Counted from the first letter of the stretch, positions 48,525 to 57,247 are shown. The stretch is 64,000 nucleotides of DNA from an uncultured Acidimicrobiales bacterium (GCA_937997485.1 CALKTH010000004.1:1-64000), one strand, 5' to 3'. Notes: a model not told the origin generated them from the sequence alone. Numbers and translations are program-made.

Positions 48525-50198
48525 TCAGCCGGCGGCCGGACGCTCGAGAACTCGAACCGTGCCCGCTGTCGGGTCGATCTCCACTCGGTCGCCGCTGGCG
48601 ATGTGCTCGATGCAGCCCCTGGCGCCGATCACGGCAGGAAGGCCGAGCTCTCGGGCGAGCACGGCCGCATGACTCATCGGCCCGCCGTCTGCGGTGACAA
48701 TGCCGCCAGCGATGGAGAGGGCAAGGTTGAACGCAGGCGACGTCACTCGGGTGACAAGGATTTCGCCATCCTCGAGCTCGCTGAGAGCTTGCTCGGCCGT
48801 GACAGCGTTGCGGGCGATGCCGGTGAATGACTCGGCACCGATGCCGGCGCCGCGCATCATGTCGACCGAACCGGCGACAGCCTCCGGCAACTCCTCGACG
48901 GACAGCATGCCGAGTTCCTCGGTGATTGCGTTGACCATGCGAATCAACTGAGCGGGCGCATCCGGCAAGGCGTCGAGCGGCGGAGGCGGTTGCAGAGGCC
49001 CCAGCCGGACGGGCGGATCCAACTGTCGGTTGGCTGCACGAGCGGAAGCCCGATCGGCGAACTCATCAGCCGTCGGCCCCGAACCGTCACGAATGAGCTC
49101 CGGCACCTCGTCCGCTGTTGCTTCGAAGATGTGTTCGGCATCGTGCAGCCGCGTTGACGCCACCAGACGGGAGCCGGCTTCCAGCATTGCGAGCCGAAGC
49201 AGACCCGCCGGCCACTCGACAGTGATCGGCCCGTTGTCGTCCCGCATGTCCATCGCCGCTCGGGCATTGGCAAGAAGTTCGTCGAACTCGGCATGGTCTG
49301 TGGACGCGAGCTGAGCCCGCAACGACTGAGCGAGTTCCTCGGACACCGTCATCGTGTCTCGTGGCGGCGCGGCGTTGAGGACCGAGCTGACGAACACGTC
49401 TGGCCGCTCTCGCAGCGTGGGTGTGTCGAGGTCGTACCCGGCGAACAACACCGAGCCGTGACGAGCCAAGTAACGATCGGCGAGTTCTGCGGCCCGGGGA
49501 GAGTGGGCACGTAGATCTTCCAGTGACGCAGGGACGGCGCCATCGAGCTCCTGCTGAATCGCGAAGAGGTCGTGGAGCGGTTCCGTCGTCGATGGTGAGG
49601 CGCCGACGAGCGTGGCGAGGATCTGCGAGGTGTCGAATCCCCAGTCCTTGCCGGCAACAACGAACTGGCCGAGAGGGCCCAAGTCGTAGCCGTGGAGGCG
49701 GTGGTGTTCCTGGAAGTTCGTGCGGAGGTGCTGGACGAGGCGGGCGAGGTGGTCAGCCAGTGCCTGGTCATCGATCGCTCCGAGATCAACGTCTTGCAGG
49801 GCCGTGTTGGCGGCAACGAGTCGGGGCTTGATGGATGATCGCCACTCCTCGACGACCTCGGCGAAGCCCGGGTCAGCCAGCGTCGCTTCGGCTCGCTTCG
49901 TCCGTCGTCGGAACTCAGGATGCACATGAGCGATGAGCTTGATGAGCAAGGCGGGTGGTGTTCGTGTGGAGTTGCTGTCGGCCCCCAGAAGAGGCCGCAC
50001 GCGGGTGTAGGTGAAGCCGTTCACGGCCCGCATCTCGACGGTGTCGGCGGGGACACCCATCTCAGCGAACAGTCTGCGGTAGGCATCGGCCGTGCCAACG
50101 CGCATCAACTCCTCGCTGATCGGCGTGATGCCACCCGGGTAGTGGGAGCGGTCCAGATCCCACTGACCTGGCCCGGGCGCCTCGAAGCTTGAGTTCAT
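48525..50198 (-). CDS. PEP-utiliser mobile-domain protein without ATP-grasp module
   Basis: A 557-residue protein. The amino 400 residues are helical and start with PGQWDLDRSHYPGGIT, a motif of PEP-synthase and rifampicin-phosphotransferase relatives. The carboxyl 80 residues are the swivelling phosphohistidine domain, with TADGGPMSHAAVLARELGLP, where the His is the phospho-acceptor. A nucleotide-binding ATP-grasp domain is not visible, so it either works with another protein or has lost phosphotransfer. GGGAG 9 nt upstream supports ATG 50198. The GMC fusion gene follows after 56 nt. Confidence 0.75.
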   Translation of the reverse strand: MNSSFEAPGPGQWDLDRSHYPGGITPISEELMRVGTADAYRRLFAEMGVPADTVEMRAVNGFTYTRVRPLLGADSNSTRTPPALLIKLIAHVHPEFRRRTKRAEATLADPGFAEVVEEWRSSIKPRLVAANTALQDVDLGAIDDQALADHLARLVQHLRTNFQEHHRLHGYDLGPLGQFVVAGKDWGFDTSQILATLVGASPSTTEPLHDLFAIQQELDGAVPASLEDLRAHSPRAAELADRYLARHGSVLFAGYDLDTPTLRERPDVFVSSVLNAAPPRDTMTVSEELAQSLRAQLASTDHAEFDELLANARAAMDMRDDNGPITVEWPAGLLRLAMLEAGSRLVASTRLHDAEHIFEATADEVPELIRDGSGPTADEFADRASARAANRQLDPPVRLGPLQPPPPLDALPDAPAQLIRMVNAITEELGMLSVEELPEAVAGSVDMMRGAGIGAESFTGIARNAVTAEQALSELEDGEILVTRVTSPAFNLALSIAGGIVTADGGPMSHAAVLARELGLPAVIGARGCIEHIASGDRVEIDPTAGTVRVLERPAAG

Positions 50199-50322
50199 CG
50201 TGCGATGCTCCCACCGTTGGAGCCCCTTGAACAAGGGGGCGTTGACGTTCTCGCGGTGTCGAGCCCGTGTCGATGCAGTGTCGAGCGATCGGCTTGTGCG
50301 CAGTTGCCTGATCAGGCCCGAC

Positions 50323-50328
50323 TACCGT
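50323..50328 (+). promoter_or_regulatory. -10 element of SRAP gene (leaderless)
   Basis: TACCGT lies 7 nt before ATG 50336. This fixes Cys2 as the residue after the initiator Met. Confidence 0.6.
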
Positions 50329-50335
50329 GACGTGC

Positions 50336-51043
50336 ATGTGTGGCCGGTTCGTCTCAACGCAGACAACAGACGACCTCGCCCAGTACTTCAGCGCTGAAGT
50401 ACCGGAGCAGGCGTTGGAGGAGAACTTCAACGTCGCGCCGACGCAGCCGGTGTACGCCGTTCGCGCAGCAGCGGGAAACCGCTCGATCGCCTCACTTCGG
50501 TGGGGCTTGGTCCCGTTCTGGGCCAAAGACATCAAGGTCGGCTCCCGGATGATCAACGCCCGGTCAGAGACGGCGCCAGACAAACCAGCGTTCCGACGTG
50601 CGTTCACCAAGCGACGATGCTTGATTCCGGCGGACGGGTTCTACGAGTGGCAGAAGATTGAGGGGCAGAAGCAGAAGCAGCCCTTCTTCATCCATCGGGC
50701 CGACGAGGAACCCCTCGTGTTCGCTGGTCTTTGGGAACGATGGATGCCGAAGGACGAGGACGGACAGGGCATCCCGGATGCCACTCCCATCGATACCTGC
50801 ACCATTCTCACGACGGCGGCCAACGAAACAATGGCGCCAGTTCATGACCGAATGCCTGTGTTCATTCCCCCCACGATGTGGGACGACTGGCTGGATCCCG
50901 AGACCGACCCAGCTCGCATGCGGGATCTCATGGTCCCCGCTCCCGAGGGTCTGCTCACGATGTACCCCATCACGACGGCCGTGAATAGCGTGCGCAACAA
51001 CGGCGCCGAACTGCTCGCTCCGGTTCGGCGAGACGAGTCGTGA
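50336..51043 (+). CDS. SRAP/YedK (HMCES-type) abasic-site DNA-crosslinking protein
   Basis: A 235-residue protein that covalently shields abasic sites in single-stranded DNA. The amino end is MCGRF; after Met removal Cys2 forms the thiazolidine link. The other active-site residues are present: Asn32 in NFNVAPTQ, Glu104 in ADGFYEWQ and His170 in PVHDRMP. An in-frame GTG at 50327 would bury Cys2 and is rejected. It overlaps the DUF2079 gene by 4 nt. Confidence 0.93.
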   Translation: MCGRFVSTQTTDDLAQYFSAEVPEQALEENFNVAPTQPVYAVRAAAGNRSIASLRWGLVPFWAKDIKVGSRMINARSETAPDKPAFRRAFTKRRCLIPADGFYEWQKIEGQKQKQPFFIHRADEEPLVFAGLWERWMPKDEDGQGIPDATPIDTCTILTTAANETMAPVHDRMPVFIPPTMWDDWLDPETDPARMRDLMVPAPEGLLTMYPITTAVNSVRNNGAELLAPVRRDES

Positions 51044-52524
51044 GCGATCTCACGATCCAGCGTCGCACCCAACGACGCATCGTCAAGTTCCAATCTCGCC
51101 TCGAGGCGGGTGCCGGTGATCGTTGGATTCCACTGCTGGTCGGTGCGGCGTTGGCCGCCGTGTTGGTCTGGCTGAGCCTGGGGCGAGTCGACAGCTTCGA
51201 GTCCGGAGGTGACCTTCCCGGTTACGCCCAGGCGATCTGGCTCATCGGGCAAGGGTTCACACCCGAAGCCACCCTGTTCGGCGACGACGTGCACCTGCTT
51301 GAGCGGCATTGGTCCGGCATCCTGTACGCGTTGGTGCCGTTCACCTGGCTGTTCTCCGCTGCTCGGGTGCTGGTGGTGGCGCAGGCTCTCGCGCTCGGGC
51401 TCGCCGTCGTTCCGCTCTGGCGCATCGCACGCCGGGTGGCCAAGCTTCGAGTCGGCGCGGCCTCCGCCCTCGTGCTGGCCTACGCCTTGCATCCGGCCAC
51501 GCACCGGCTGGGTGTCACCGACTTTCACCCCGAGTCGCTGGCCATTCCCGGCATTCTGTTCCTGGCCTACTTCGGCGCCACCAAGCGCTGGGTTTGGTAT
51601 TGGGTGGCCGTCGCTGTGGTGTTGCTTTGCCGTGCCGATCTCGGGCTCGCCGTCGGGCTGTGGGGCTTCGTGCTCCTCGGGGATGGTGAACGGCGAGCAG
51701 GCCTGTGGACCCTCGGGGTCGGCTTGCTGTGGGCGCTCGGTCTTCTGCTCGTGGTGCAGCCCCTCGTTGGCGAGGCGTCGCTGATCGGTGGGCAGTACGG
51801 CTCGTATGGCGACAGCCTCGGCGAAGTGCTGCTCAACGTGGTCAGCAATCCGATCGAACTGCTGCGAGATCTCACGGCCCAAGCGAATGTCAACCTGCTG
51901 GTGAGCTTGTTGGCACCGGTGCTCTTCTTGCCACTGCTGTCTATTCGGTATCTCCTTCCCGCAGTGCCATTGGCTGGGCTCTTCCTCATCGCCAATATCG
52001 ACGGCACGGGCGAGTTCGGCGAACGCACGGCGCTGCTGCTGGCCTTCATGTTCGTGGCCGCACCCCATGCGCTTGACCGCCTCGGCAACATGGGGGTGAA
52101 TCGGGTGTTCGTCGATGTGCGGTTGCTGACCACGATCGCCGCTGCCGCAGCGTTGTCGTTCGTCAGCACGTCGCCCACGTCTCTGTACCAACAACCATGG
52201 CAATGGGGCACACCTGATGCCACCGAGCAAGCGATCATTGATGCCGCTGCCCAACTCGACACCGATGTCGCGGTGCGAGCGTCACCGAGCGCTCTTGTCG
52301 AACTGGCGGAACGCACCTGGCTCTACCCGCTCGAGACCAGCCGCCCGCCCACGGTCCAATTCGATGCCATTGGCGTTCGAGCGCTGCTGATCGTCGATCG
52401 GGACATTCCCGAGCGTACGGCACAAGAACGCGACGACTTCACGCGGAGCATGGCGGAGCGGGCCGGCTTCGATTTGATCATCGACGACCGAGAGAACGGC
52501 GTGGCGCTGTTCTTCCGGCCGTGA
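51040..52524 (+). CDS. DUF2079 polytopic membrane protein
   Basis: A 494-residue integral membrane protein with about nine to eleven hydrophobic helices: the first near residues 30-47, others clustered at 95-135, 160-240 and 285-375. The family motif region GGDLPGYAQAIWLIGQG near 55-72 and VTDFHPESLAIPG near 155-168 fit DUF2079, which resembles GT-C glycosyltransferases. Acidic residues at the first outer loop (FGDDVHLLERH) may act in catalysis. Substrate unknown. Coupled to the SRAP gene by a GTGA overlap. Confidence 0.8.
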   Translation: MSDLTIQRRTQRRIVKFQSRLEAGAGDRWIPLLVGAALAAVLVWLSLGRVDSFESGGDLPGYAQAIWLIGQGFTPEATLFGDDVHLLERHWSGILYALVPFTWLFSAARVLVVAQALALGLAVVPLWRIARRVAKLRVGAASALVLAYALHPATHRLGVTDFHPESLAIPGILFLAYFGATKRWVWYWVAVAVVLLCRADLGLAVGLWGFVLLGDGERRAGLWTLGVGLLWALGLLLVVQPLVGEASLIGGQYGSYGDSLGEVLLNVVSNPIELLRDLTAQANVNLLVSLLAPVLFLPLLSIRYLLPAVPLAGLFLIANIDGTGEFGERTALLLAFMFVAAPHALDRLGNMGVNRVFVDVRLLTTIAAAAALSFVSTSPTSLYQQPWQWGTPDATEQAIIDAAAQLDTDVAVRASPSALVELAERTWLYPLETSRPPTVQFDAIGVRALLIVDRDIPERTAQERDDFTRSMAERAGFDLIIDDRENGVALFFRP

Positions 52525-52537
52525 ACGAGCGGACAGC

Positions 52538-53155
52538 ATGAGCGGACGCATTCCTTCCTCCCCCTCAATCAAATCCTCGGACTTCCGCTACAGCCGCGCT
52601 GACATCATGACGGTGCCGAACCTCATCACGTTCGTGCGTCTGCTCTTCATCCCGGTGTTTCTGTACTTCCTCTTCGCTCGGGACAACCGGGCCGCAGCAG
52701 CCTGGATCCTTGGCGGACTCGGGGCCACCGACTGGGTGGATGGATCGATCGCTCGACGGTTCGGCATGGTCTCGGAGTTCGGAAAGATCTTCGACCCGGC
52801 CGTCGATCGCCTCATGTTCTTCATCGCCATTCCAGCGATTCTCATCGATGGTGCGGTTCCTCTCTGGGTTGCTGGATCGGCGCTCTTGCGCGAGCTGCTG
52901 GTCGCCGTCCTCGCCATTCGGTTGGCGTCGGTAGGGGAGCGGCTCGAAGTCACGTGGGAAGGCAAGACCGCCGCATTCCTCCTCATGTTCGCCTTCCCGT
53001 TGTTCTTGGGGGCGCAGAGCACACTGTCCTATGCCGGGGTGCTGGAGTGGTTGGCCTGGATCACCGCGATCCCGGGTCTCGGCTACGGCTACTGGTCCTT
53101 GCTCATGCAATACCTACCAACCGCTCGACGAGCGCTGTCAGCGGCGCCGGAGTGA
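52538..53155 (+). CDS. pgsA: CDP-alcohol phosphatidyltransferase (PgsA-like)
   Basis: A 205-residue membrane enzyme. The CDP-OH-P motif is complete: D-W-V-D-G-S-I-A-R near residues 65-73, then G and the two Asp of FDPAVD near 86-91. It starts the membrane part with MTVPNLITFVRLLFIPVFLYFLF. It probably makes phosphatidylglycerol phosphate from CDP-diacylglycerol, though other head groups are possible. It precedes gcvH, as pgsA2 (Rv1822) does more loosely in mycobacteria. Confidence 0.85.
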   Translation: MSGRIPSSPSIKSSDFRYSRADIMTVPNLITFVRLLFIPVFLYFLFARDNRAAAAWILGGLGATDWVDGSIARRFGMVSEFGKIFDPAVDRLMFFIAIPAILIDGAVPLWVAGSALLRELLVAVLAIRLASVGERLEVTWEGKTAAFLLMFAFPLFLGAQSTLSYAGVLEWLAWITAIPGLGYGYWSLLMQYLPTARRALSAAPE

Positions 53156-53157
53156 TG

Positions 53158-53163
53158 TACCGT
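53158..53163 (+). promoter_or_regulatory. -10 element of gcvH (leaderless)
   Basis: TACCGT overlaps the end of pgsA and lies 7 nt before ATG 53171. The 15-nt gap cannot hold a glycine riboswitch. Confidence 0.55.
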
Positions 53164-53170
53164 TCCCGAG

Positions 53171-53554
53171 ATGAACGTTCCTGAGGACCTTCGATACTCG
53201 AGCGACCACGAATGGCTTCGACTCGAGGACGGTAACAAGGTGCGAATCGGCATCACCGACTACGCACAAGACGCGCTCGGCGATGTGGTCTTTGTTGAGC
53301 TTCCCGAAGTCGGTGCCGTGGTCTCCGGTGGCGGCGCGATGAGCGAGGTGGAGTCCACCAAGTCGGTGTCGGACGTCTATGCCCCGGTTGCTGGCACCGT
53401 TGTTGATGCCAACGCCGATCTCGGTGATGCGCCGGAGCGTCTCAACGAGGATCCCTACGGTGAAGGCTGGATCTGCGTGATCGAGATGGCCGAGGGCGTG
53501 ACGCTCGAGGAGTTCATGGACGCGGCGGCGTACCGGGAGCTCACCGAGGGATGA
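53171..53554 (+). CDS. gcvH: Glycine cleavage system H protein
   Basis: A 127-residue lipoyl carrier that shuttles the aminomethyl group among the P, T and L proteins. The lipoylated Lys is Lys64 in VESTKSVSDV, SSDHEWLRLE marks the amino end, and NEDPYGEGWICVIE the carboxyl end. No other glycine-cleavage gene is near. The next gene, an FHA protein, overlaps by 4 nt (ATGA), the order of Rv1826-Rv1827. Confidence 0.96.
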   Translation: MNVPEDLRYSSDHEWLRLEDGNKVRIGITDYAQDALGDVVFVELPEVGAVVSGGGAMSEVESTKSVSDVYAPVAGTVVDANADLGDAPERLNEDPYGEGWICVIEMAEGVTLEEFMDAAAYRELTEG

Positions 53555-54081
53555 GCGAGAACGCGTGCGCCTCGTGCGGGTATCACAACCCACTGGGCGC
53601 CAACTTCTGCACGTCGTGTGGGCATCAGCTCATGGATCGTTCAGACAGTTCCACCGAGATGCTCGACCCGACGCTGTCGACACCGCTCGCTGCCCCCACA
53701 GCCGAGTCAGTTGCTGTGGCCGGCCTCGGGATGTTCATCGTGCGGCAGGGTTCCAAGCGCGGCAGCCGTATGGCCTTGGATGCTCCGACGGTGTCGATCG
53801 GTCGACACCCAGACTCTGACATCTTCCTGGATGACATCACGGTGTCCCGCCGCCATGCAACGGTGTCGATCACCCCGAACGGGCACCAGGTGGCCGACGC
53901 CGGGAGCTTGAATGGCACCTATGTGAACAAGGAGCGCGTCGATGACGCGCTGCTCCACGACGGTGATGAAGTGCAGGTCGGCAAGTTCAAGCTTGTGTAC
54001 GTAGCCTTGGGTTCTGATCTCGAGGCCGCAGACTCCGATGAAGCACCGGACGAAGAAGCGAGCAGCGACACTGATGCATGA
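53551..54081 (+). CDS. FHA-domain protein, GarA-like, with zinc ribbon
   Basis: A 176-residue protein. Residues 5-25 are a zinc ribbon with two C-x2-C pairs (CASC and CTSC). Residues about 60-155 form the FHA domain, with GRHPDSDIFLDD, SRRHATV and LNGTYVN binding phosphothreonine. The tail is acidic. GarA of mycobacteria (Rv1827), in the same place, is phosphorylated on an amino-terminal Thr and controls glutamate metabolism enzymes. The ETTSVF motif of GarA is not seen here; STEMLDPT is the nearest candidate phosphosite. Confidence 0.85.
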   Translation: MSENACASCGYHNPLGANFCTSCGHQLMDRSDSSTEMLDPTLSTPLAAPTAESVAVAGLGMFIVRQGSKRGSRMALDAPTVSIGRHPDSDIFLDDITVSRRHATVSITPNGHQVADAGSLNGTYVNKERVDDALLHDGDEVQVGKFKLVYVALGSDLEAADSDEAPDEEASSDTDA

Positions 54082-54159
54082 AGTGCGGCCAGCACGCCGC
54101 ACGACGGTGAACAGCATGATCTCGGGACACATGATGGGGACGATGGGTATGGGGGCGGC

Positions 54160-55395
54160 GTGACACAGCGACACAACTACTGGTCGATCGGTGAAGTCCT
54201 TTCGCTGCTTCAGGATGAGTTCCCCGAAGTCACGATCTCCAAGATTCGGTTTCTCGAAAGTCAGGGTCTGATCGATCCCGAGCGAACCCCGTCCGGCTAT
54301 CGCCGGTTCTACCAATCCGACTTCGATCGTCTGCAGTGGATTCTCACCCAGCAGCGCGATCACTATCTGCCGCTGAAGGTGATTCGCGACCGTCTCGATG
54401 CGGGTGAAGAACCGTTCCTCACCGATGAGGCCCGGGCCCAAGACGCGGCCCGCGCCGAGGGCGCAGCCGACGATGGCCAGATGGACGGCCAGATGACGCT
54501 CCTGGCTGATGTGATCGACATTCGCAGCACGGCTGGCGCCGACGTCGTTTCCGACATCGCTGAGACGCCGGCCGCAGGCCCGGCGGCGGCAGGATCTGCG
54601 GTTGCTGCTGCATCCAGCCAGAGCCCGGCGAGCGTCTCACCCGCACCTGCCGATGTCGGCGCATCCGCCCCGTCCGAGGGCTCGGCCGAATCAGCAGTGT
54701 CGCCGGCGTCGCCTGAACTTCCTTCCTCAGTGGGAGCCCACGACGCCGTGCGGGCGGCAGCCACAGAGACGAGTGCAAGCCCTTCCGAGGCGTCCGGGGC
54801 CGGATCGAATCGGAGTGCTGAGACCACCTCGGGCGACGCACGCCTGGAGCCGGACGAATCCGAGAGCCAGGTTGAGGTCGCATCGAACGGTCCCAGCGGT
54901 TCGGAGAGTTCAGCCGCCGCTGACGCTGCGGAGGCGCTCGGCGCCGTGCCATCCCGTTCCGGTGCGCCAGCGCCCCGGAGCTCGTCCCAGGCCATGGCTG
55001 ACACCGACCCCAGTCTGGCGCTCACCCTCGACGAACTGGCCGAGGCGTCGGGGTGCGACGTTGCCATGATTCGAGAGCTGGAGCGATTCGGCTTGGTCGC
55101 CGGTCGAACGGTTGGCCCGACGGTGTTGTACGACGGCGAGACCCTCATGGTTGCTCGCCACGCAGCCCAGTTCCGGTCCTTCGGACTGGATCCCCGCCAC
55201 CTTCGCACCTTTCGCGTCGGCGCCGAGCGAGAGGTGGCGCTGCTGGCGCAGGTCGTCGAGCCGCTGCGACACCGCCGAGACCCAGAAACCCGACGAAAGT
55301 CGGTCGAAACGATGGAAGATCTCACCGATCTGGCCGCGTCGTTGCGGGCAATTCTGATGCGCCAAATCACACGCGAGCAGCTCCCTCCGATGTGA
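54160..55395 (+). CDS. MerR-family regulator, FtsR-like, with long linker
   Basis: A 411-residue protein starting at GTG. Residues 5-80 are a MerR winged helix ([25 protein letters not shown]). Residues about 120-285 are a low-complexity Ala/Ser/Pro/Glu stretch. Residues 288-400 contain a second MerR-like segment ([25 protein letters not shown]) and a helical end. The order garA-merR-DUF151-merR matches Rv1827-Rv1830, where Rv1828 is the FtsR-type regulator linked to cell division. Typical orthologues are near 250 residues, so the linker is an expansion. Confidence 0.83.
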   Translation: MTQRHNYWSIGEVLSLLQDEFPEVTISKIRFLESQGLIDPERTPSGYRRFYQSDFDRLQWILTQQRDHYLPLKVIRDRLDAGEEPFLTDEARAQDAARAEGAADDGQMDGQMTLLADVIDIRSTAGADVVSDIAETPAAGPAAAGSAVAAASSQSPASVSPAPADVGASAPSEGSAESAVSPASPELPSSVGAHDAVRAAATETSASPSEASGAGSNRSAETTSGDARLEPDESESQVEVASNGPSGSESSAAADAAEALGAVPSRSGAPAPRSSSQAMADTDPSLALTLDELAEASGCDVAMIRELERFGLVAGRTVGPTVLYDGETLMVARHAAQFRSFGLDPRHLRTFRVGAEREVALLAQVVEPLRHRRDPETRRKSVETMEDLTDLAASLRAILMRQITREQLPPM

Positions 55396-55464
55396 TCCCT
55401 CCGTTCCGCGGGAGCATGCTCAGAAGAGTCCGCTTCTCGTCGGGTCACACGGACTGAATCCGAC

Positions 55465-55470
55465 TACGGT
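55465..55470 (+). promoter_or_regulatory. -10 element of DUF151 gene (leaderless)
   Basis: TACGGT lies 7 nt before ATG 55478. It overlaps an in-frame GTG at 55469, which is therefore unlikely to be the start. Confidence 0.55.
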
Positions 55471-55477
55471 GACGCAG

Positions 55478-55975
55478 ATGACAGTCGAAATGGAGTTGGT
55501 CGGCGTCAGAGTGCAGATGCCTGCGAACGCACCCATTCTCCTCCTTCGGGAGACGAGCGGGTCCAAGCGAACCGTGCCGATCTACATCGGTGGACCCGAA
55601 GCGCACGCCATCGATCTCGCTCTTTCTGAGACCAAGATGGCACGGCCCATGACCCACGATCTGGTCGTGCTGTTGCTGGAGCAGCTTGGAGCGAAGTTGG
55701 AGCGGGTGGTGATCACCGAACTCCGTCAGGGAACGTTCTACGCCGACATCTTTCTGCGTGATCGTGGCGGAGAGGTGTCCACACTCTCGGTCCGGCCGAG
55801 TGACGCTGTGGCCCTCGCGGCGCGCACGGGAACGCCGATCTTTGCCGAGGAAGCCTTGGTGGAAGATGCTGGTATCGAAGACGACGATCCGGAAGACGTG
55901 GCCAACGAGGAAGAGATCGTGGAGGAACTCAGGCGCTTCCTCGACGACGTGAACCCCGACGACTTCAAGTCCTAA
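55478..55975 (+). CDS. DUF151 bifunctional nuclease family protein
   Basis: A 165-residue protein of the family that includes a plant nuclease with both RNase and DNase activity. Key segments are MELVGVRVQ at the start, LPIYIGGPEAHAI-like VPIYIGGPEAHAIDLAL near 32-48, RPMTHDLVVLLLEQLG near 55-70, and SVRPSDAVALAARTGTPIF near 105-123. It matches Rv1829. The carboxyl tail is acidic. Catalytic activity in bacteria is not established. It converges with the APH-like gene. Confidence 0.88.
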   Translation: MTVEMELVGVRVQMPANAPILLLRETSGSKRTVPIYIGGPEAHAIDLALSETKMARPMTHDLVVLLLEQLGAKLERVVITELRQGTFYADIFLRDRGGEVSTLSVRPSDAVALAARTGTPIFAEEALVEDAGIEDDDPEDVANEEEIVEELRRFLDDVNPDDFKS

Positions 55976-55985
55976 CCAAGCGGCC

Positions 55986-57065
55986 TCAACGCGGGGTAAC
56001 GATCTCAGACACGGCCAAGTCGTTGACGGCGGTGGCGATGCGAGCAACGCTCGTCGTGACGAAACGCTCAACGCTGGGGTTCGATCGCTGACGCTGGGCG
56101 AGGAGCAGGACCGCAAGCCCTGGCAGCACCATGCCCAAGCGATAGCGGTGCCAGGTCGTTGCTGCGTCTTGGCCCCGAGCAAGGCCGTACTCGGCCACCA
56201 CGGCCGCTTCGATCTCGCGCCGGCGATTCGGCACGACGCTGGTCGCCATCATCCAGGCAAGATCGGCCTCGCCGAATTGCACCGCGATCTGCTGCCAGTC
56301 GAACAGGACGGCTCGCGCCATTTGGCCGGAGCGAGGGCGAACGCCGCTCTCCGGCGCCTTCTCGAAACAGAGATTGTCGGCTCGTGGGTCGCCGTGGCAG
56401 AGGGTCGAGCCGGGCTCGGCGATGAAGGCAGCAACCAGGCGGTCCCTTGCCGCAGCGAGATCCCGAAGGGCATCGAGCGGAGCGGACTGGAGGGCGCGCA
56501 GCCCTTCGAGTTCTGCGATGGCGGCGAGCCCTCGCTCGAGTCCGGCAACGGGGAGGTGGCGTGGCGTGTGGTGGCGTAGCGAGATGTGTGCGAGGTCTGG
56601 ATGGTCGAGAGCATCGCCCCTCCAGGCATCGTGGAGCGCTGCGAGCTCGGCGGTCACAGCGAGAACGTCTGCGGGCTCGAGGCCATCCATCTGGTCGACC
56701 CAGCGTTGGGCTGACAGGTCTTCGAGCACGGCATCGACGGAGCCGTCAGCGTTGGTTCGCTCCCCGAACCAGTGGGCATGACGGACCTGTGGTGACCGAG
56801 GGAGGAGGTGTTGGTAGGCGAGCGTCTCCCTTGCCACCGCTCCGCTTTGCACGGCGGAGCGGCCGTTGGCGTCGGATCGGGTGGACTTGATGGCCACGCT
56901 CCGGAGCGGCGTCGGGTGCCCCGGTGGTGCGAACGGCTCGGCGAAGGTGGCTCGAAAAACCGTGCTGAAGACACCACGGTCGGCGTCGACGCCGGAGGTC
57001 TTGACCACCACCGGCGGGTTCGGCCAGACCGTCGCCAGCACAGCGTGTGCCTCGTCAACGTTCAT
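55986..57065 (-). CDS. Aminoglycoside-phosphotransferase-like kinase
   Basis: A 359-residue kinase-fold protein. Brenner's motif LCHGDPRADNLCF near residue 235 has the catalytic Asp and Asn, and LFDWQQIAVQFGEADLAW near 265 the metal-binding Asp. VAIKS near 60 holds the ATP-binding Lys. Such APH/choline-kinase-like enzymes act on many small molecules; antibiotic resistance should not be assumed. It is inserted between DUF151 and MerR, interrupting the conserved Rv1829-Rv1830 order. GGGGAG 5 nt upstream supports ATG 57065. Confidence 0.82.
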   Translation of the reverse strand: MNVDEAHAVLATVWPNPPVVVKTSGVDADRGVFSTVFRATFAEPFAPPGHPTPLRSVAIKSTRSDANGRSAVQSGAVARETLAYQHLLPRSPQVRHAHWFGERTNADGSVDAVLEDLSAQRWVDQMDGLEPADVLAVTAELAALHDAWRGDALDHPDLAHISLRHHTPRHLPVAGLERGLAAIAELEGLRALQSAPLDALRDLAAARDRLVAAFIAEPGSTLCHGDPRADNLCFEKAPESGVRPRSGQMARAVLFDWQQIAVQFGEADLAWMMATSVVPNRRREIEAAVVAEYGLARGQDAATTWHRYRLGMVLPGLAVLLLAQRQRSNPSVERFVTTSVARIATAVNDLAVSEIVTPR

Positions 57066-57139
57066 CGGCGCTCCCCATCCATCCGACGAGTGTGCCCCGT
57101 CTCGGCCCATTGTGACGATTGTGTGTCGCAATCGCGCGC

Positions 57140-57170
57140 TGCGCGCGCAGTCGTTGACTCGGCGCGCGCA
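57140..57170 (+). repeat. Direct repeats flanking the -35 of the second merR
   Basis: GCGCGCGCAG occurs at 57140-57149 and again at 57161-57170, 21 bp apart, or two helical turns, on either side of TTGACT. Both are alternating purine-pyrimidine. They may be activator or repressor sites or Z-DNA-prone tracts. Confidence 0.55.
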
Positions 57171-57181
57171 GGACCGTAGGT
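57153..57181 (+). promoter_or_regulatory. Promoter of second merR gene
   Basis: TTGACT (57153-57158), a 17-bp spacer and TAGGTT (57176-57181) form a near-consensus sigma-70-type promoter. It gives a leader of about 60 nt, unlike the leaderless genes around it. Confidence 0.65.
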
Positions 57182-57195
57182 TTCCTTGCGTCGGT

Positions 57196-57217
57196 GTAAT
57201 TACTGCCGAATAATTAC
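57196..57217 (+). promoter_or_regulatory. Palindrome in the merR leader
   Basis: GTAATTA (57196-57202) and TAATTAC (57211-57217) form a perfect 7-bp inverted repeat with an 8-bp centre, an A/T island in G/C-rich DNA. It lies just downstream of the predicted transcription start and is a candidate autoregulatory operator. Confidence 0.55.
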
Positions 57218-57247
57218 CTGGATGTTCGCTGCGTGAGGACGAATGCC

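Noticed and set aside
53156-53170. Glycine riboswitch upstream of gcvH
   Set aside because: Only 15 nt separate pgsA from gcvH and the start appears leaderless.
55986-57065. Reading the APH-like gene as an antibiotic-resistance determinant
   Set aside because: The kinase motifs are generic for APH/choline-kinase-like enzymes and there is no mobile-element context.
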